From Vagococcus penaei (GTDB lineage Bacteria > Bacillota > Bacilli > Lactobacillales > Vagococcaceae): 64,000 nt of DNA. Location: contig NZ_CP019609.1 of the NCBI RefSeq assembly GCF_001998885.1, positions 2,158,001 through 2,222,000 of the forward strand, read 5' to 3'. Shown here in pieces: positions 7,377 to 16,711 of this stretch (position 1 is the stretch's first letter; each line of letters starts with the position of its first letter). The position numbers and the translations under genes were made by a program. Under the pieces are notes generated by a model that was not told the origin of the DNA, made no database searches, and was given only the letters and a program-made list of their open reading frames with translations.

Positions 7377-9476
7377 ATGCTCGTGAAGGATTATTCATTA
7401 AAAGCCAAATTAAAAAATGTTGATTATTCTGATTTAATTGTGTCATTCATAGTGGTAGCTGTTATTGGTTTGATTATCATTCCGCTTCCAAGCCTACTGT
7501 TAGATTTTTTAATTATTGTGAATATAACAATTGGGATCAATATCTTATTGATTACGCTTTTTACAAAAAGAGTGTTAGAATTTTCAACATTTCCAACATT
7601 ACTCTTAATCACCACCATGTTCCGCTTAGGCTTAAATATCTCGTCAACACGTTTAGTCTTGACACAAGGAAATGCTGGCCATGTGATTGATGCCTTTGCG
7701 AATGTCGTGACAGGAAATAATTACATTGTGGGAGCAGTACTGTTTATTATTATTACAATTGTCCAAATTATTGTTGTGACAAATGGTGCTGGGCGAGTAT
7801 CAGAAGTGTCGGCGCGTTTTACATTAGATGCGATGCCAGGAAAACAAATGGCAATTGATGCTGATTTAAATGCAGGCCTTATCTCAGAAGATGAAGCTAA
7901 AAAACGTCGTGAAGAATTACAACGCGAAGCGAGTTTTTTTGGGGCGATGGATGGTGCAAGTAAATTCGTCAAAGGAGACGCGATTGCAGGGATTATTATT
8001 ACCCTAATAAACTTAATTGGTGGGATTTTAATTTTTTCAATTGGGCAAGGTATGCCTATGGGAGAGTCACTAAGTCAATTCGGTAAATTATCGATTGGGG
8101 ATGGTCTGGTTAGTCAAATTCCTTCATTACTAATTTCTGTATCATCCGGTATTATTGTGACACGTTCTAGTGATAATAAAACGTTCGGTGGTTCTATTCA
8201 AGGGGACTTATTCAAAAATCCTATGATTATGTGGATTTTAGCGACCGTTTTAGTGTTGATGGCATTAGTACCAGGATTTCCTAAAATTCCTTTTCTAATC
8301 ATAGCTATGGCTTGCGCTTTTATTGGCTACAAGTTAAAAGAGAAGGATACTAATTTGAAAAAACGGGCTGTTGAAGAACGTCAAGCACTAGCACTTCAAC
8401 AAAAAGAACGTGAATTAGAAGAAGATGATAGTGTCGCTTCCTTTCAGGTGGAACCAATCTCAATTGAAATTGGGTATGCACTTATCTCAATGACTGATGA
8501 TTCACTCGATAATAGCTTGATGAAACAAATTGTAACCATTCGTAAGCAATGTGCGCATGAATTGGGTGTGCTACTATCACCGATTCGGATTCGTGATAAT
8601 CTGCAATTAGGACCGAATGATTATTGCATTAAAATCAAAGGTAATGAAGTTGCACGCGGTGATATTTATCCTAATAAATTTTTAGTCATTAATCCAGATT
8701 CTGAGGATATTACGCTCACTGGTATTCCAACTAAAGAACCAGCTTTTGGTTTAGATGCACTATGGGTTGATGAAGAAGATAAAGAGTTTGCAGATTTACA
8801 TGGAATGACCATTGTAGAACCAGTGACAGTGATCGCAACACATTTAAAAGAAGTTATCTTTAATCATACGGCTGAGTTACTTGGTCGCCAAGAAGTGAAA
8901 GCTTTACTTGAAGGAATTAAAGATCGTTATAATGTTGTTATTGATGAGTTAATTCCTGATATTATGCGCTTAGGTGAGGTCCAAAAAGTTCTACAAAACT
9001 TATTAAAAGAACAAATTCCTATTAATGATTTAGTGACGATATTAGAAACACTAGCTGACTATGGCACGATGACAAAAGATTCGGAAATTTTAACAGAACA
9101 TGTTCGCCAAGCTTTAAAACGAACGATTGTTAAGCAATATCTAACAGAAGATCAGGTTCTAAATGTTGTCACTGTGCATCCGGAAATTGAAGATATTATT
9201 AGCAAAAACATTCAAAAGACGGCTAGTGGCTCAATTCCAATTTTAAAACCTGATATCATCACAGCACTTTTTGACAGCTTAAATGACGTGCATAGTCGTC
9301 TACTATCAGAAGGTATCACACACGTCTTATTAGCATCACCTAATAATCGATTAATTATCAAGAAATTAATTTCTTATAATTTTCCTGATATTGGCGTTTT
9401 ATCACTAAATGAAATACCAAATGAAATCCCGATTGAAACTTGTGGTATTTTGACTATTCCAATGAATCAAGAGTAA
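7377..9476 (+). CDS. flhA: FlhA, flagellar export apparatus protein
   Basis: The 699-residue protein has about eight membrane helices in its first 320 residues, including the highly conserved FHIPEP-type cytoplasmic loop region (ARFTLDAMPGKQMAIDADLN, then GAMDGASKFVKGDAIAGI). A large C-terminal cytoplasmic ring domain binds chaperone-substrate complexes. FlhA is the largest gate component. GGGGACC lies before ATG 7377. The next gene is fliA; the flhF and flhG genes that often follow flhA are absent. Confidence 0.96.
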   Translation: MLVKDYSLKAKLKNVDYSDLIVSFIVVAVIGLIIIPLPSLLLDFLIIVNITIGINILLITLFTKRVLEFSTFPTLLLITTMFRLGLNISSTRLVLTQGNAGHVIDAFANVVTGNNYIVGAVLFIIITIVQIIVVTNGAGRVSEVSARFTLDAMPGKQMAIDADLNAGLISEDEAKKRREELQREASFFGAMDGASKFVKGDAIAGIIITLINLIGGILIFSIGQGMPMGESLSQFGKLSIGDGLVSQIPSLLISVSSGIIVTRSSDNKTFGGSIQGDLFKNPMIMWILATVLVLMALVPGFPKIPFLIIAMACAFIGYKLKEKDTNLKKRAVEERQALALQQKERELEEDDSVASFQVEPISIEIGYALISMTDDSLDNSLMKQIVTIRKQCAHELGVLLSPIRIRDNLQLGPNDYCIKIKGNEVARGDIYPNKFLVINPDSEDITLTGIPTKEPAFGLDALWVDEEDKEFADLHGMTIVEPVTVIATHLKEVIFNHTAELLGRQEVKALLEGIKDRYNVVIDELIPDIMRLGEVQKVLQNLLKEQIPINDLVTILETLADYGTMTKDSEILTEHVRQALKRTIVKQYLTEDQVLNVVTVHPEIEDIISKNIQKTASGSIPILKPDIITALFDSLNDVHSRLLSEGITHVLLASPNNRLIIKKLISYNFPDIGVLSLNEIPNEIPIETCGILTIPMNQE

Positions 9477-9520
9477 TTTGCTTTAAAATAAGAGCACTAG
9501 CGGAGATGAGGGTTGATTAG

Positions 9521-10225
9521 ATGTATGAAATGAGTTATGAAGAAGAAATCATTAGGTACTTACCATTAGTTCGACGTGTGGTCAATCGCATCACCATTAA
9601 AAACAAAGAGTATGAACAAGATGATTTGTTTAATATTGGTGTTATCGGATTAATGGACGCGTTAAAAAAGTTTGATGCTTCTAAGCAAGTACCGTTTGAG
9701 TCTTATGCTCGCATTCGAATTAAAGGAGCTATCATTGATGAAGTGAGAAAAACGTCAAAAGTGTCGAGAAGTCGTATGGATCAGTTGAATTTGTATTATC
9801 AAGCAAAGGAGAAGCTTGAAAGTGAGTATCAAAAAGAAGCGACGGATCAACAAATTTGTCGAGAGATGGGAATTAGCGCCAAACAATTAAGCGTCATCTA
9901 TGATACTTTGCATCATTTGGCTAATATCTCATTGGAAGATACCCTCTTTAACAATCAAGGAGATGCAACGGAATTAAAAGATATGATTCAAGATGAATCG
10001 TTAGTTTCAGCAGATGATAAATTATTTTTAGCTGAAGCGAAGGAAAGTCTCAGTCATGCTATTTCTACTTTAAAAGAACGCGACCAATTAATTTTGAATC
10101 TATATTACGTTGAGGAGTTAACGTTGAAGGAAATTGCAGAGGTTTTAGAAATTTCAGTACCACGAGTATCGCAGTTGCATGGGAAAATAATCAGTCAATT
10201 AAAGCAATTAATGGAGGATGAATAG
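9521..10225 (+). CDS. fliA: FliA/SigD, sigma-28 factor for flagellar genes
   Basis: This 234-residue sigma-70 family factor of the FliA/WhiG type has region 2 (YLPLVRRVVNRI to YARIRIKGAIIDEVRK), region 3 and region 4 with a helix-turn-helix (ELTLKEIAEVLEISVPRVSQ). It directs late flagellar and chemotaxis transcription and is held by FlgM, encoded at 23250. Candidate target promoters TTAAC-N14-CCCGATAA are present in this window. The ribosome site GAGGGTTGATT precedes ATG 9521; ATG 9530 is a possible alternative start. Confidence 0.94.
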   Translation: MYEMSYEEEIIRYLPLVRRVVNRITIKNKEYEQDDLFNIGVIGLMDALKKFDASKQVPFESYARIRIKGAIIDEVRKTSKVSRSRMDQLNLYYQAKEKLESEYQKEATDQQICREMGISAKQLSVIYDTLHHLANISLEDTLFNNQGDATELKDMIQDESLVSADDKLFLAEAKESLSHAISTLKERDQLILNLYYVEELTLKEIAEVLEISVPRVSQLHGKIISQLKQLMEDE

Positions 10226-10226
10226 T

Positions 10227-10943
10227 ATGATTCGAAGTATGGATACCTTGCGTAATAGTTTAGATATTTTACAAAAACGCCAAGAAAATATCAGTGGTAA
10301 TGTGGCAAACACCAATACTCCAGGTTATCGCGCACAAGGCATGACACAACGGACGAAAGACGCAGTACCGATGTTTAATTTTCAAGGTGGTCCCAATTTA
10401 GATGAACAAAATAATATTGGTAATTTTGTTTTTGGGAATGAACTTGACTTGGTTTACCAAAAGACTGAGCAAGGTGGCATTAAACAGACACAACGTAAAA
10501 CTGATTTCTCAATTGTTGGTGATGGTTTTTTTAATATTCAATTAGATAATGGTCAGACAGTCTACACACGGAATGGAAATTTTACGGTTAATGAGCAAAA
10601 TCAGTTGGTGACACAACAAGGATTTCTTGTGCTAGGTCAAAATGGACAACCGATTGATGCCACAACAATTAATCAAGCGCCACCTGCCTTTCAGCTAACA
10701 CGTTTCAATAATCCGGAAGCCATGCAAAGTGTAGGTCAAACTCTTTACGTGTCAGGTGAAGATGGGATGGTTGATACTCAAAGTGTGACTAGTCAAAATT
10801 CATTAGAAGGATCTAACGTTAATATGGTGGACCAAATGACACAATTAATTGAAATGGCTAGACAGTTTGAAACAAATCAAAAAGCTTTACACGCATCGGA
10901 TGAGACGCTAGGTTATGCGACAACTCAAATTGGCCGTGTATAG
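10227..10943 (+). CDS. flgF: FlgF-type flagellar rod protein
   Basis: About 238 residues, with the rod N-terminal motif (LRNSLDILQKRQENISGNVANTNTPGY), the central DFSIVGDGFFNIQLDNGQTVYTRNGNF block common to FlgF/FlgG, and the C-terminal SLEGSNVNMVDQMTQLIEMARQFETNQK motif. I take ATG 10227 because GGAGG (10213-10217) is well spaced to it; ATG 10218 would overlap that site. It corresponds to the first of the FlhO/FlhP pair in Bacillus. The start is 2 bases after fliA stops. Confidence 0.87.
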   Translation: MIRSMDTLRNSLDILQKRQENISGNVANTNTPGYRAQGMTQRTKDAVPMFNFQGGPNLDEQNNIGNFVFGNELDLVYQKTEQGGIKQTQRKTDFSIVGDGFFNIQLDNGQTVYTRNGNFTVNEQNQLVTQQGFLVLGQNGQPIDATTINQAPPAFQLTRFNNPEAMQSVGQTLYVSGEDGMVDTQSVTSQNSLEGSNVNMVDQMTQLIEMARQFETNQKALHASDETLGYATTQIGRV

Positions 10944-10954
10944 GAGGGGAAAAG

Positions 10955-11713
10955 ATGACAGTCAATACTTCATTATATATTAGTCAATCTGGATTAAATG
11001 GTTTACAAAAGAATTTAGATATTACGGCTAACAATATTGCAAATGTTAATACAATTGGATTTAAACAAAAAGATGGAGCTTTTCAAGAGTTATTAGTTAA
11101 CAATTTGGAACCCACAGAAGTCCCGATGACGGCTGGTTTAGTTGGTAATACTAATCGTGGTTTGCAAGTTGATCAAAACAATATCAATTTTGCTCAAGGT
11201 GGGTTAACCGAAACCAAGCAACCATTTGACTTAGCTTTAGCTGGTGACGGATTTTTTAGTGTAACTGGACGTAATGGTGAACGATTATTAACGCGAGATG
11301 GGGCTTTTTCACTTGATAATAGTGGTGAACTACAACTAGCTAGCGGTGAAAAATTAGATGTTAACTACTTAGTTCCAGCGCGCGAATGGCCACAGGGAGG
11401 CAAACCGTTTATTGGCACGAATGGGATGATTGTTATTAGTGGTCAAACTGTTGGTCAAATCCCGGTCTTCACAGTAGATAATCCTAGTCAATTAGTAGCA
11501 ACTGGTGATAATAAATATCGGATACCAGATGGTTTGAATGTCGTACAAGCACAAAACCCACAAATTAATCAAGGATTTTTAGAAAATTCGACAGTTGATT
11601 TAGCGAGTTCAATGACGGATATGATTGTGACACAACGTGCCTATTCAATGAATGCTAAAGTGTTACAAGCGACAGATGAGATGATGCAACGAATTAACGA
11701 ATTTAAGAAGTAA
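10955..11713 (+). CDS. flgG: FlgG-type flagellar rod protein
   Basis: The 252-residue product shares the rod/hook N-terminal helix (SGLNGLQKNLDITANNIANVNTIGFKQ), the central DLALAGDGFFSVTGRNGERLLTRDGAF block and the C-terminal NSTVDLASSMTDMIVTQRAYSMNAKV motif. Rod proteins FlgF and FlgG join the basal body to the hook. The pair here matches FlhO/FlhP of Bacillus, which also lie away from the early operon. AGGAGGGG precedes ATG 10955. Confidence 0.88.
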   Translation: MTVNTSLYISQSGLNGLQKNLDITANNIANVNTIGFKQKDGAFQELLVNNLEPTEVPMTAGLVGNTNRGLQVDQNNINFAQGGLTETKQPFDLALAGDGFFSVTGRNGERLLTRDGAFSLDNSGELQLASGEKLDVNYLVPAREWPQGGKPFIGTNGMIVISGQTVGQIPVFTVDNPSQLVATGDNKYRIPDGLNVVQAQNPQINQGFLENSTVDLASSMTDMIVTQRAYSMNAKVLQATDEMMQRINEFKK

Positions 11714-11737
11714 TTTTTCGAAAGTGAGCCATCATAT

Positions 11738-12453
11738 ATGATAATAATGAAAAATGTCTATAAAAAATATGAAACAACTCATGAGGAATGGGCGCTAAAG
11801 CAGATTAATTGCCAGATTAATCAAGGGGAATTTGTTTATTTAGTTGGTTCAAGTGGTGCAGGAAAATCGACATTTTTAAAATTATTAACTGTTGAAGAAC
11901 AGATAACTAAGGGCTTAATTCAAATTGGTAATACGGATTTGTCAAAATTAGCACCTAGAAGAATTCACTTATACCGAAGACAAATAGGGATTGTTAAGCA
12001 AGACTTTTTGCTAATGGAACAAAAGACGGTGTTTGAAAATATTGCTTATGTTCTTCGTGCGTTAGATGTCCGTTCTAAAGACATTAAATACTTGGTGGAG
12101 CAAGTATTGGAACAAGTTGGTATGAGTCACGCAAAAAAATTGTACCCACATGAATTATCACAAGGACAACAGCAAAAGGTTGCTATTGCTCGCTCGATTG
12201 TCAATCAGCCTAAATTATTATTAGTCGATGAGCCAACAGCTAACCTTGATGATAAATCGGCTGTTGACGTCTCACGAATTTTTTTCAGCTTAATCAACAA
12301 GGAACGACAATTGTAATGGCAACCCACCATAGTACATTGGTCAACACGCTCAAAAATCGTGTGATTGAAATGCATGCTGGGCAAATTATTCGTGATGAAG
12401 AACAGGGGACGTATGGTCGAGAAAATGATTACCAAGATATTTTTTTTATTTAA
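11738..12453 (+). pseudogene. FtsE-like ABC transporter ATPase, split by a -1 frameshift
   Basis: The first frame gives 192 residues with Walker A (GSSGAGKST), signature (LSQGQQQKVAIARS) and Walker B (LLLVDEPTANLD), then runs out of homology after a run of seven T (12279-12285) and stops at 12316. The -1 frame from 12286 continues the FtsE pattern exactly: LNQQGTTIVMATHH with the H-loop His, then NRVIEMHAGQIIRDE, ending at 12453. A -1 shift on T_TTT_TTC keeps the FtsE spacing between D-loop and GTT at 20 residues. No FtsX partner is adjacent. The unshifted product lacks the H-loop and should be inactive. Assembly error, true pseudogene or slippage are all possible. Confidence 0.8.
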
Positions 12454-12527
12454 TCTTAATTATCTGGTTAATTTTACCGATAATATACCTTGTAGTATCA
12501 GCTTTCTTAGATAAAAAAGGAGAGTAA
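12425..12527 (+). pseudogene. Possible small membrane protein remnant, frame broken at a T8 run
   Basis: An ATG at 12425, inside the end of the ATPase gene, starts MITKIFF but the frame does not carry homologous-looking sequence past the T8 run (12440-12447). Another frame after the run reads about 25 strongly hydrophobic residues (LILIIWLILPIIYLVVSAFL) ending in DKKGE and TAA at 12525. Removing one T joins them into a 33-residue single-helix protein; a -1 shift from the ATPase frame would instead fuse the helix to the ATPase end. A candidate sigma-28 promoter overlaps the same bases, so this may not be coding at all. Confidence 0.35.
12457..12483 (+). promoter_or_regulatory. Possible sigma-28 promoter of the chemoreceptor gene
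   Basis: TAAT (12457-12460) and ACCGATAA (12476-12483) are 15 bases apart and resemble the TTAAC-N14-CCCGATAA elements before flgM and both flagellins, with one mismatch in each box. It lies about 65 bases before the receptor start, a suitable place for a late-class promoter. Confidence 0.5.
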
Positions 12528-12546
12528 TTGAAAGGGGATTAATGAA

Positions 12547-14619
12547 ATGAAAAAGAACAAGAATAGACAGAAGTCCTTAGGGCCAAAGATTATTATTACG
12601 GTTTTAGTAATGACGATTTTACCTGTTTTAGTGACGTTGGGAATAAATTTGAATTTAATGACTAAGTTAGTTAGTGAGCGGGTTCAGGTAGAAGAAAAAA
12701 ATAAAGTAGATGAAATGTATAATACAATTAAAAACGTAGAAGATAGCGTCGCTAATACTGTTAAGATGATATCGGTACAACCATCCTTGAAGCAACCAAT
12801 TACAAAGGTAGCAGATCGTGAAAAAATTCGTGATATTCTAGAAGTAACACAAAAAGCAAATCCAAATATTGTTGAACTTTATTTTGCACCAAGTAAACAA
12901 GATTTGATATCTAGCTTATCACGTGATAATCCTGAATCACAATATTCACAGCGTCCCTGGTATAAAGCAGCTATTGCTAATCCCGACAAGTTGAATTGGT
13001 CTAAACCCATAAAAGATATGAATTCAGGTGAAATGGTATTAATGGTATCGCAGGCAATAAAAGTAAATGGGAAAATTCTTGGTGTACTATCAGCTGACAT
13101 GAATTTTCCTCGTATTTCACAAATGATTCAAACAACTAAAATTGGTCGGACGGGTCGTGTTATTCTATCGACAATGGATGGTACAATTTTAGCTTCACCA
13201 TTAAAGAAGGAAATTGGTGAAGATATCAGTAGTTACAGTGAGTATAAACAAATTATGAAGAAAGGTAACTCTGGTTATGTTGAATCTAAAGGTGTTGGCG
13301 AAATTTACTTTAGAAAAAATTCTCATGGTATGCTAATTCAATCTGTTGTTGAACCGAATGAATTAAGAGCTGATCAAAAGCAAATCTTAACTAATTCAAT
13401 ATATGTTTTAGTATTAATTGTGGTAATTTCTATTATTTTCGCCATTTTATTAGGACGTATTGTAGTCCAAATTGCGCAAACCTTAGTAAATGCTTTCCAA
13501 AGAGCCAGTGAAGGTGACTTAACAGCTGAAATCAAGAGTTTCAAAGGTGATTCTGACGATAAATTAAAATGGTTAATCAAAATTCCTGGTATGAAAAAAC
13601 TGATTGGGGATGGTTCAATCAAAGAAGATGGTCATGAAATTCATCGTATTGTGACAGCTTATAACCGTATGATTTTTGGTTTTGGTCGATTAATTGAAGG
13701 AATTCAAATGGAGAGCGATCGCATTTCAGAAATGACCGTTTCCCTAGCTGAAATTTCTAAACAAACTAATTCAGCAACTGAAGAAGTATCAGAGACGATT
13801 ACAGGAATTGCACAAGCGACAAGCTCGCAAGCAATCGATGCGGAAAATACAGTTAGCGAAATGAATCAATTAGGTGAAACAATTGACGTGATTCATCAGT
13901 CAGCAGTCGAAATGACTAATGGTGCCACGAGAGCTACTGAATTAAATACTAATAATTCACAATTAATGGAAGATGTCCATGAAAATTGGGAAATTGAACG
14001 CGCTAAATTGGGTGAACTAGCGGAAAACATGACCAACATGAACCGCGAGATTCAAAATATCAATCAAATCATCAAAGTGATTACTGATATTTCGTCACAA
14101 ACTAATTTATTAGCTCTTAACGCTTCAATTGAAGCAGCCCGTGCTGGTGAAGCTGGTCGTGGTTTTGCGGTTGTCGCTGATGAAGTTCGTAAGCTAGCAG
14201 AACAAAGTGCAACTTCAACGAAAGATATTGAACAAATTATTAATAAAATTCAAGAAAAATCAATTAGTATGGTTGAACAAGTTAGTGATTCTTATGAAGG
14301 TGGCGTGAAACAAACAGAAATTATTAATGGCGCAATTGAATCAACTAACGATGTTTCTGCTAAATTTGAAGAAATTATTTTAGAAATTAATAGTATCGAT
14401 CAATTGATTGCGAGTGTGCAATCACAAAAAGATACAGTCTTATTCGCTGTTGAAAATATTTCAGCTTCCACTGAAGAAAACTCAGCCGGTACAGAAGAAG
14501 TTTCGGCAAATGCAGAAGAAATTCTAGCAACAATGGAAGAATTTACAAATAATATTGCAGAATTAGAAAAAATTACTGAAATTCTAAATCTCCAAGCGAA
14601 TAGTTTTAAAATTAAATAA
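12547..14619 (+). CDS. Methyl-accepting chemotaxis receptor with dCache sensor
   Basis: The 690-residue protein has a basic start, membrane helix 1 (about residues 12-34), a large extracellular dCache-like sensor, membrane helix 2 (about 284-303), a HAMP region, and a long cytoplasmic coiled coil with the invariant tip [30 protein letters not shown] at about residues 515-545. Sensor features such as [13 protein letters not shown] and [13 protein letters not shown] are typical of dCache domains that bind amino acids or organic acids; the ligand cannot be read from the sequence. It is the only receptor in the window. GAAAGGGG precedes the ATG. Confidence 0.94.
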   Translation: MKKNKNRQKSLGPKIIITVLVMTILPVLVTLGINLNLMTKLVSERVQVEEKNKVDEMYNTIKNVEDSVANTVKMISVQPSLKQPITKVADREKIRDILEVTQKANPNIVELYFAPSKQDLISSLSRDNPESQYSQRPWYKAAIANPDKLNWSKPIKDMNSGEMVLMVSQAIKVNGKILGVLSADMNFPRISQMIQTTKIGRTGRVILSTMDGTILASPLKKEIGEDISSYSEYKQIMKKGNSGYVESKGVGEIYFRKNSHGMLIQSVVEPNELRADQKQILTNSIYVLVLIVVISIIFAILLGRIVVQIAQTLVNAFQRASEGDLTAEIKSFKGDSDDKLKWLIKIPGMKKLIGDGSIKEDGHEIHRIVTAYNRMIFGFGRLIEGIQMESDRISEMTVSLAEISKQTNSATEEVSETITGIAQATSSQAIDAENTVSEMNQLGETIDVIHQSAVEMTNGATRATELNTNNSQLMEDVHENWEIERAKLGELAENMTNMNREIQNINQIIKVITDISSQTNLLALNASIEAARAGEAGRGFAVVADEVRKLAEQSATSTKDIEQIINKIQEKSISMVEQVSDSYEGGVKQTEIINGAIESTNDVSAKFEEIILEINSIDQLIASVQSQKDTVLFAVENISASTEENSAGTEEVSANAEEILATMEEFTNNIAELEKITEILNLQANSFKIK

Positions 14620-14633
14620 GTGATATAACACCT

Positions 14634-14675
14634 AACGATAGTCTGATTGTATGATTGATACATTGGACTATCGTT
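14634..14675 (+). other. Long RNA hairpin between the receptor gene and cheW
   Basis: AACGATAGTC (14634-14643) and GACTATCGTT (14666-14675) form a perfect 10-base-pair stem. Inside it TGTAT and ATACA can pair further, giving a tall imperfect hairpin. The T-tract expected for a terminator is missing; the following bases are TAATAAAATG. It may be a weak terminator, an mRNA 3' end protector or a processing site separating receptor and chemotaxis transcripts. Confidence 0.55.
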
Positions 14676-14697
14676 TAATAAAATGTTGGAGGTCAAC

Positions 14698-15171
14698 ATG
14701 AGAAAACAAATCGTTTTTATTAGCCACAACCAAAAATTTTGTTTGCCCATTGAACAAATTGAAAAAATTATTCAGTGGGAAGAACCAACAAAAGTATTAC
14801 AACATGATGCGTTTATTTTAGGTGTGATTAAGTATAATAATCAAGTACTTCCAGTCATTGATTTGGCTGAGTGTTTTTTTCTAACATTAAGTCCTATAAC
14901 TTCTGACAGTAAGTATATTATTACTAATTTAGCGGGTGATTTACTTTGCTTACTAGTCGATGACATTCAAGGGATTGTTGATTTTGATGATAATCAATTT
15001 GAACACGTTTCGGAAGAATCATTGATTGAAAAAGAATTTATTGCATCATTTGTCAAAACACCGGACGCAATTATCACAGAATTAGACTTGACAGCAATTA
15101 AAACGTTAAAAGATAGTCAGAATTTAGTTGCAGATGATGGGCTAGATGATGTAGAAATGGCGGAAAGTTAA
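14698..15171 (+). CDS. cheW: CheW-like chemotaxis coupling protein (first copy)
   Basis: About 157 residues with the CheW beta fold pattern: FCLPIEQIEKIIQWEEP, then FILGVIKYNNQVLPVIDLAECF and LLCLLVDDIQGIVDFDD. The protein links receptors to CheA. ATG 14698 is chosen because GGAGG sits 5 bases before it; ATG 14683 in the same frame has no such site. It is more diverged than the second copy at 20595, lacking the usual INLRG motif (here IKYNN), so its partner range may differ. Its stop overlaps the cheD start by one base. Confidence 0.8.
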   Translation: MRKQIVFISHNQKFCLPIEQIEKIIQWEEPTKVLQHDAFILGVIKYNNQVLPVIDLAECFFLTLSPITSDSKYIITNLAGDLLCLLVDDIQGIVDFDDNQFEHVSEESLIEKEFIASFVKTPDAIITELDLTAIKTLKDSQNLVADDGLDDVEMAES

Positions 15172-15659
15172 TGCCAGAAGTAAAAAAAGTTGGGATTTCA
15201 GATTATCAAATTGCACAAGCACCTGATAGTCTCCAGACGTTGGGCTTAGGCTCTTGTGTCGCAGTTTTTATCTACGATAAGCATAAAAAAATCGGTGGCT
15301 TGAGTCATATTATGCTACCAAATAGTCACTTGTTTAAAGGTCGAGCAGAAATTAAAGTGGAAAAATTTGCAGATTTGGCTTTACCCAAGATGGTTACTGA
15401 ATTAAAGGAAAACTATGGTTGTACTCGTCTTGTTGCTAAAATTGCTGGCGGTGCGAATATGTTTAGTTTCAATCAAGGTGCTCAAACACAAAATATTGGT
15501 GAACGAAATGTCATTGCTGTGCAAACTGCACTAAAAGATTTGAAAATACCCTTATTAGCTAGTCACGTAGGAGGTACAATGGGTCGATCATTTTTTGCTA
15601 ACTTAGAGGACCTAACAGTGACTGTCAAAATGGTTAACCGAGAAATTATTGAATTATAA
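15171..15659 (+). CDS. cheD: CheD, receptor glutamine deamidase
   Basis: The 162-residue protein carries the CheD catalytic pattern: Thr23, LGLGSC with Cys29, and GLSH with His46, followed by KIAGGANMF and the C-terminal HVGGTMGRSF motif. CheD deamidates receptor glutamines and, as in Bacillus, binds CheC to increase its CheY-P phosphatase activity; cheC is at 19577 here. Start ATG overlaps the cheW stop (TAATG). Confidence 0.94.
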   Translation: MPEVKKVGISDYQIAQAPDSLQTLGLGSCVAVFIYDKHKKIGGLSHIMLPNSHLFKGRAEIKVEKFADLALPKMVTELKENYGCTRLVAKIAGGANMFSFNQGAQTQNIGERNVIAVQTALKDLKIPLLASHVGGTMGRSFFANLEDLTVTVKMVNREIIEL

Positions 15660-15673
15660 GCGAGGTGGGACTA

Positions 15674-16711
15674 ATGTCAATTCGAGTAGTTGTCGTCGAT
15701 GATTCGGCATTTATGCGGAAAATAATATCAGATAAAATTAGTCAGATAAAAGGGATAGACGTTTGCGGAATTGCTCGTGATGGTCAAAGCGCATTAAAGA
15801 TGATTGAAAAGCAACAACCTGATGTCATCACGCTAGACATTGAAATGCCAGGTTTAAATGGTTTAGAAACTTTAAAAATTATTAAAGAACGCTTCAATAT
15901 TCCTGTCATTATGCTTAGTTCGCATTCTGGAGAAGACATGACGATTACTTCATTAGAACTAGGGGCGATGGATTTTATTGAAAAACCACAGAATTTATTA
16001 AAAATTGAAGCAGATTTTGTTGCAGAGTTAGAATTGAAGATAAAATCAATCAGTAAAGCAAATGTCCTATTGACCGAGACCAAATCAGTTCAGAGTCCAT
16101 TAACTGATAATAATGAGGCGGTATTTCCAAAAAAAATTCGTGCGATTGTGATTGGAGCATCTACTGGAGGGCCACGCGCATTGATGCAACTGATTAAATA
16201 TATTCCTGCAGATTTACGCATTCCCATACTGATTGTCCAACACATGCCGGCGGGTTTTACAACATCTTTCTCAAAGCGTCTTAATCAAGAAGCGCAAGTT
16301 CCAGTTGTTGAGGCTGTTGATAGCGAACTCATTCAAGGTGGTAAGGTCTATATTGCGCCGGGCAATCATCACTTGAGACTTGAGGATGGTCGAATTAAGT
16401 TAGGTAGTCCAGAAGAAGCTAAAGTTCATGGTGTGAGGCCTGCAGTAGATTATTTATTTGAAACTGCTGCACAGTGCTATCAAAAAGAATTAGTTGGCAT
16501 TATTTTGACAGGTATGGGTAATGATGGAACGGCAGGTTTACGAGTCATCAAAGAGTTAGGTGGTTACACAATCGCACAAGATCAAAAAAGTTCTGTCGTA
16601 TTTGGTATGCCACGTCGTGCGATTGAAAGTCATGTGATTGATGAGATTGGTAACTTAGAAGAAATAGGTGAGCGATTGAATTGGATGATAAGGGTGAAAC
16701 AATGGAGATAG
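15674..16711 (+). CDS. cheB: CheB, receptor methylesterase/response regulator
   Basis: About 345 residues: a receiver domain with the acidic pair Asp9-Asp10 and phospho-acceptor Asp55, then a methylesterase domain with the catalytic Ser163 in GASTGG, the VQHMPAGFT His motif and GMGNDGTAGL with the catalytic Asp. It removes methyl groups from receptors and resets adaptation. ATG 15674 follows GAGGTGGG at the right distance; a GTG 9 bases upstream overlaps that site. Its end overlaps cheR. Confidence 0.95.
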   Translation: MSIRVVVVDDSAFMRKIISDKISQIKGIDVCGIARDGQSALKMIEKQQPDVITLDIEMPGLNGLETLKIIKERFNIPVIMLSSHSGEDMTITSLELGAMDFIEKPQNLLKIEADFVAELELKIKSISKANVLLTETKSVQSPLTDNNEAVFPKKIRAIVIGASTGGPRALMQLIKYIPADLRIPILIVQHMPAGFTTSFSKRLNQEAQVPVVEAVDSELIQGGKVYIAPGNHHLRLEDGRIKLGSPEEAKVHGVRPAVDYLFETAAQCYQKELVGIILTGMGNDGTAGLRVIKELGGYTIAQDQKSSVVFGMPRRAIESHVIDEIGNLEEIGERLNWMIRVKQWR

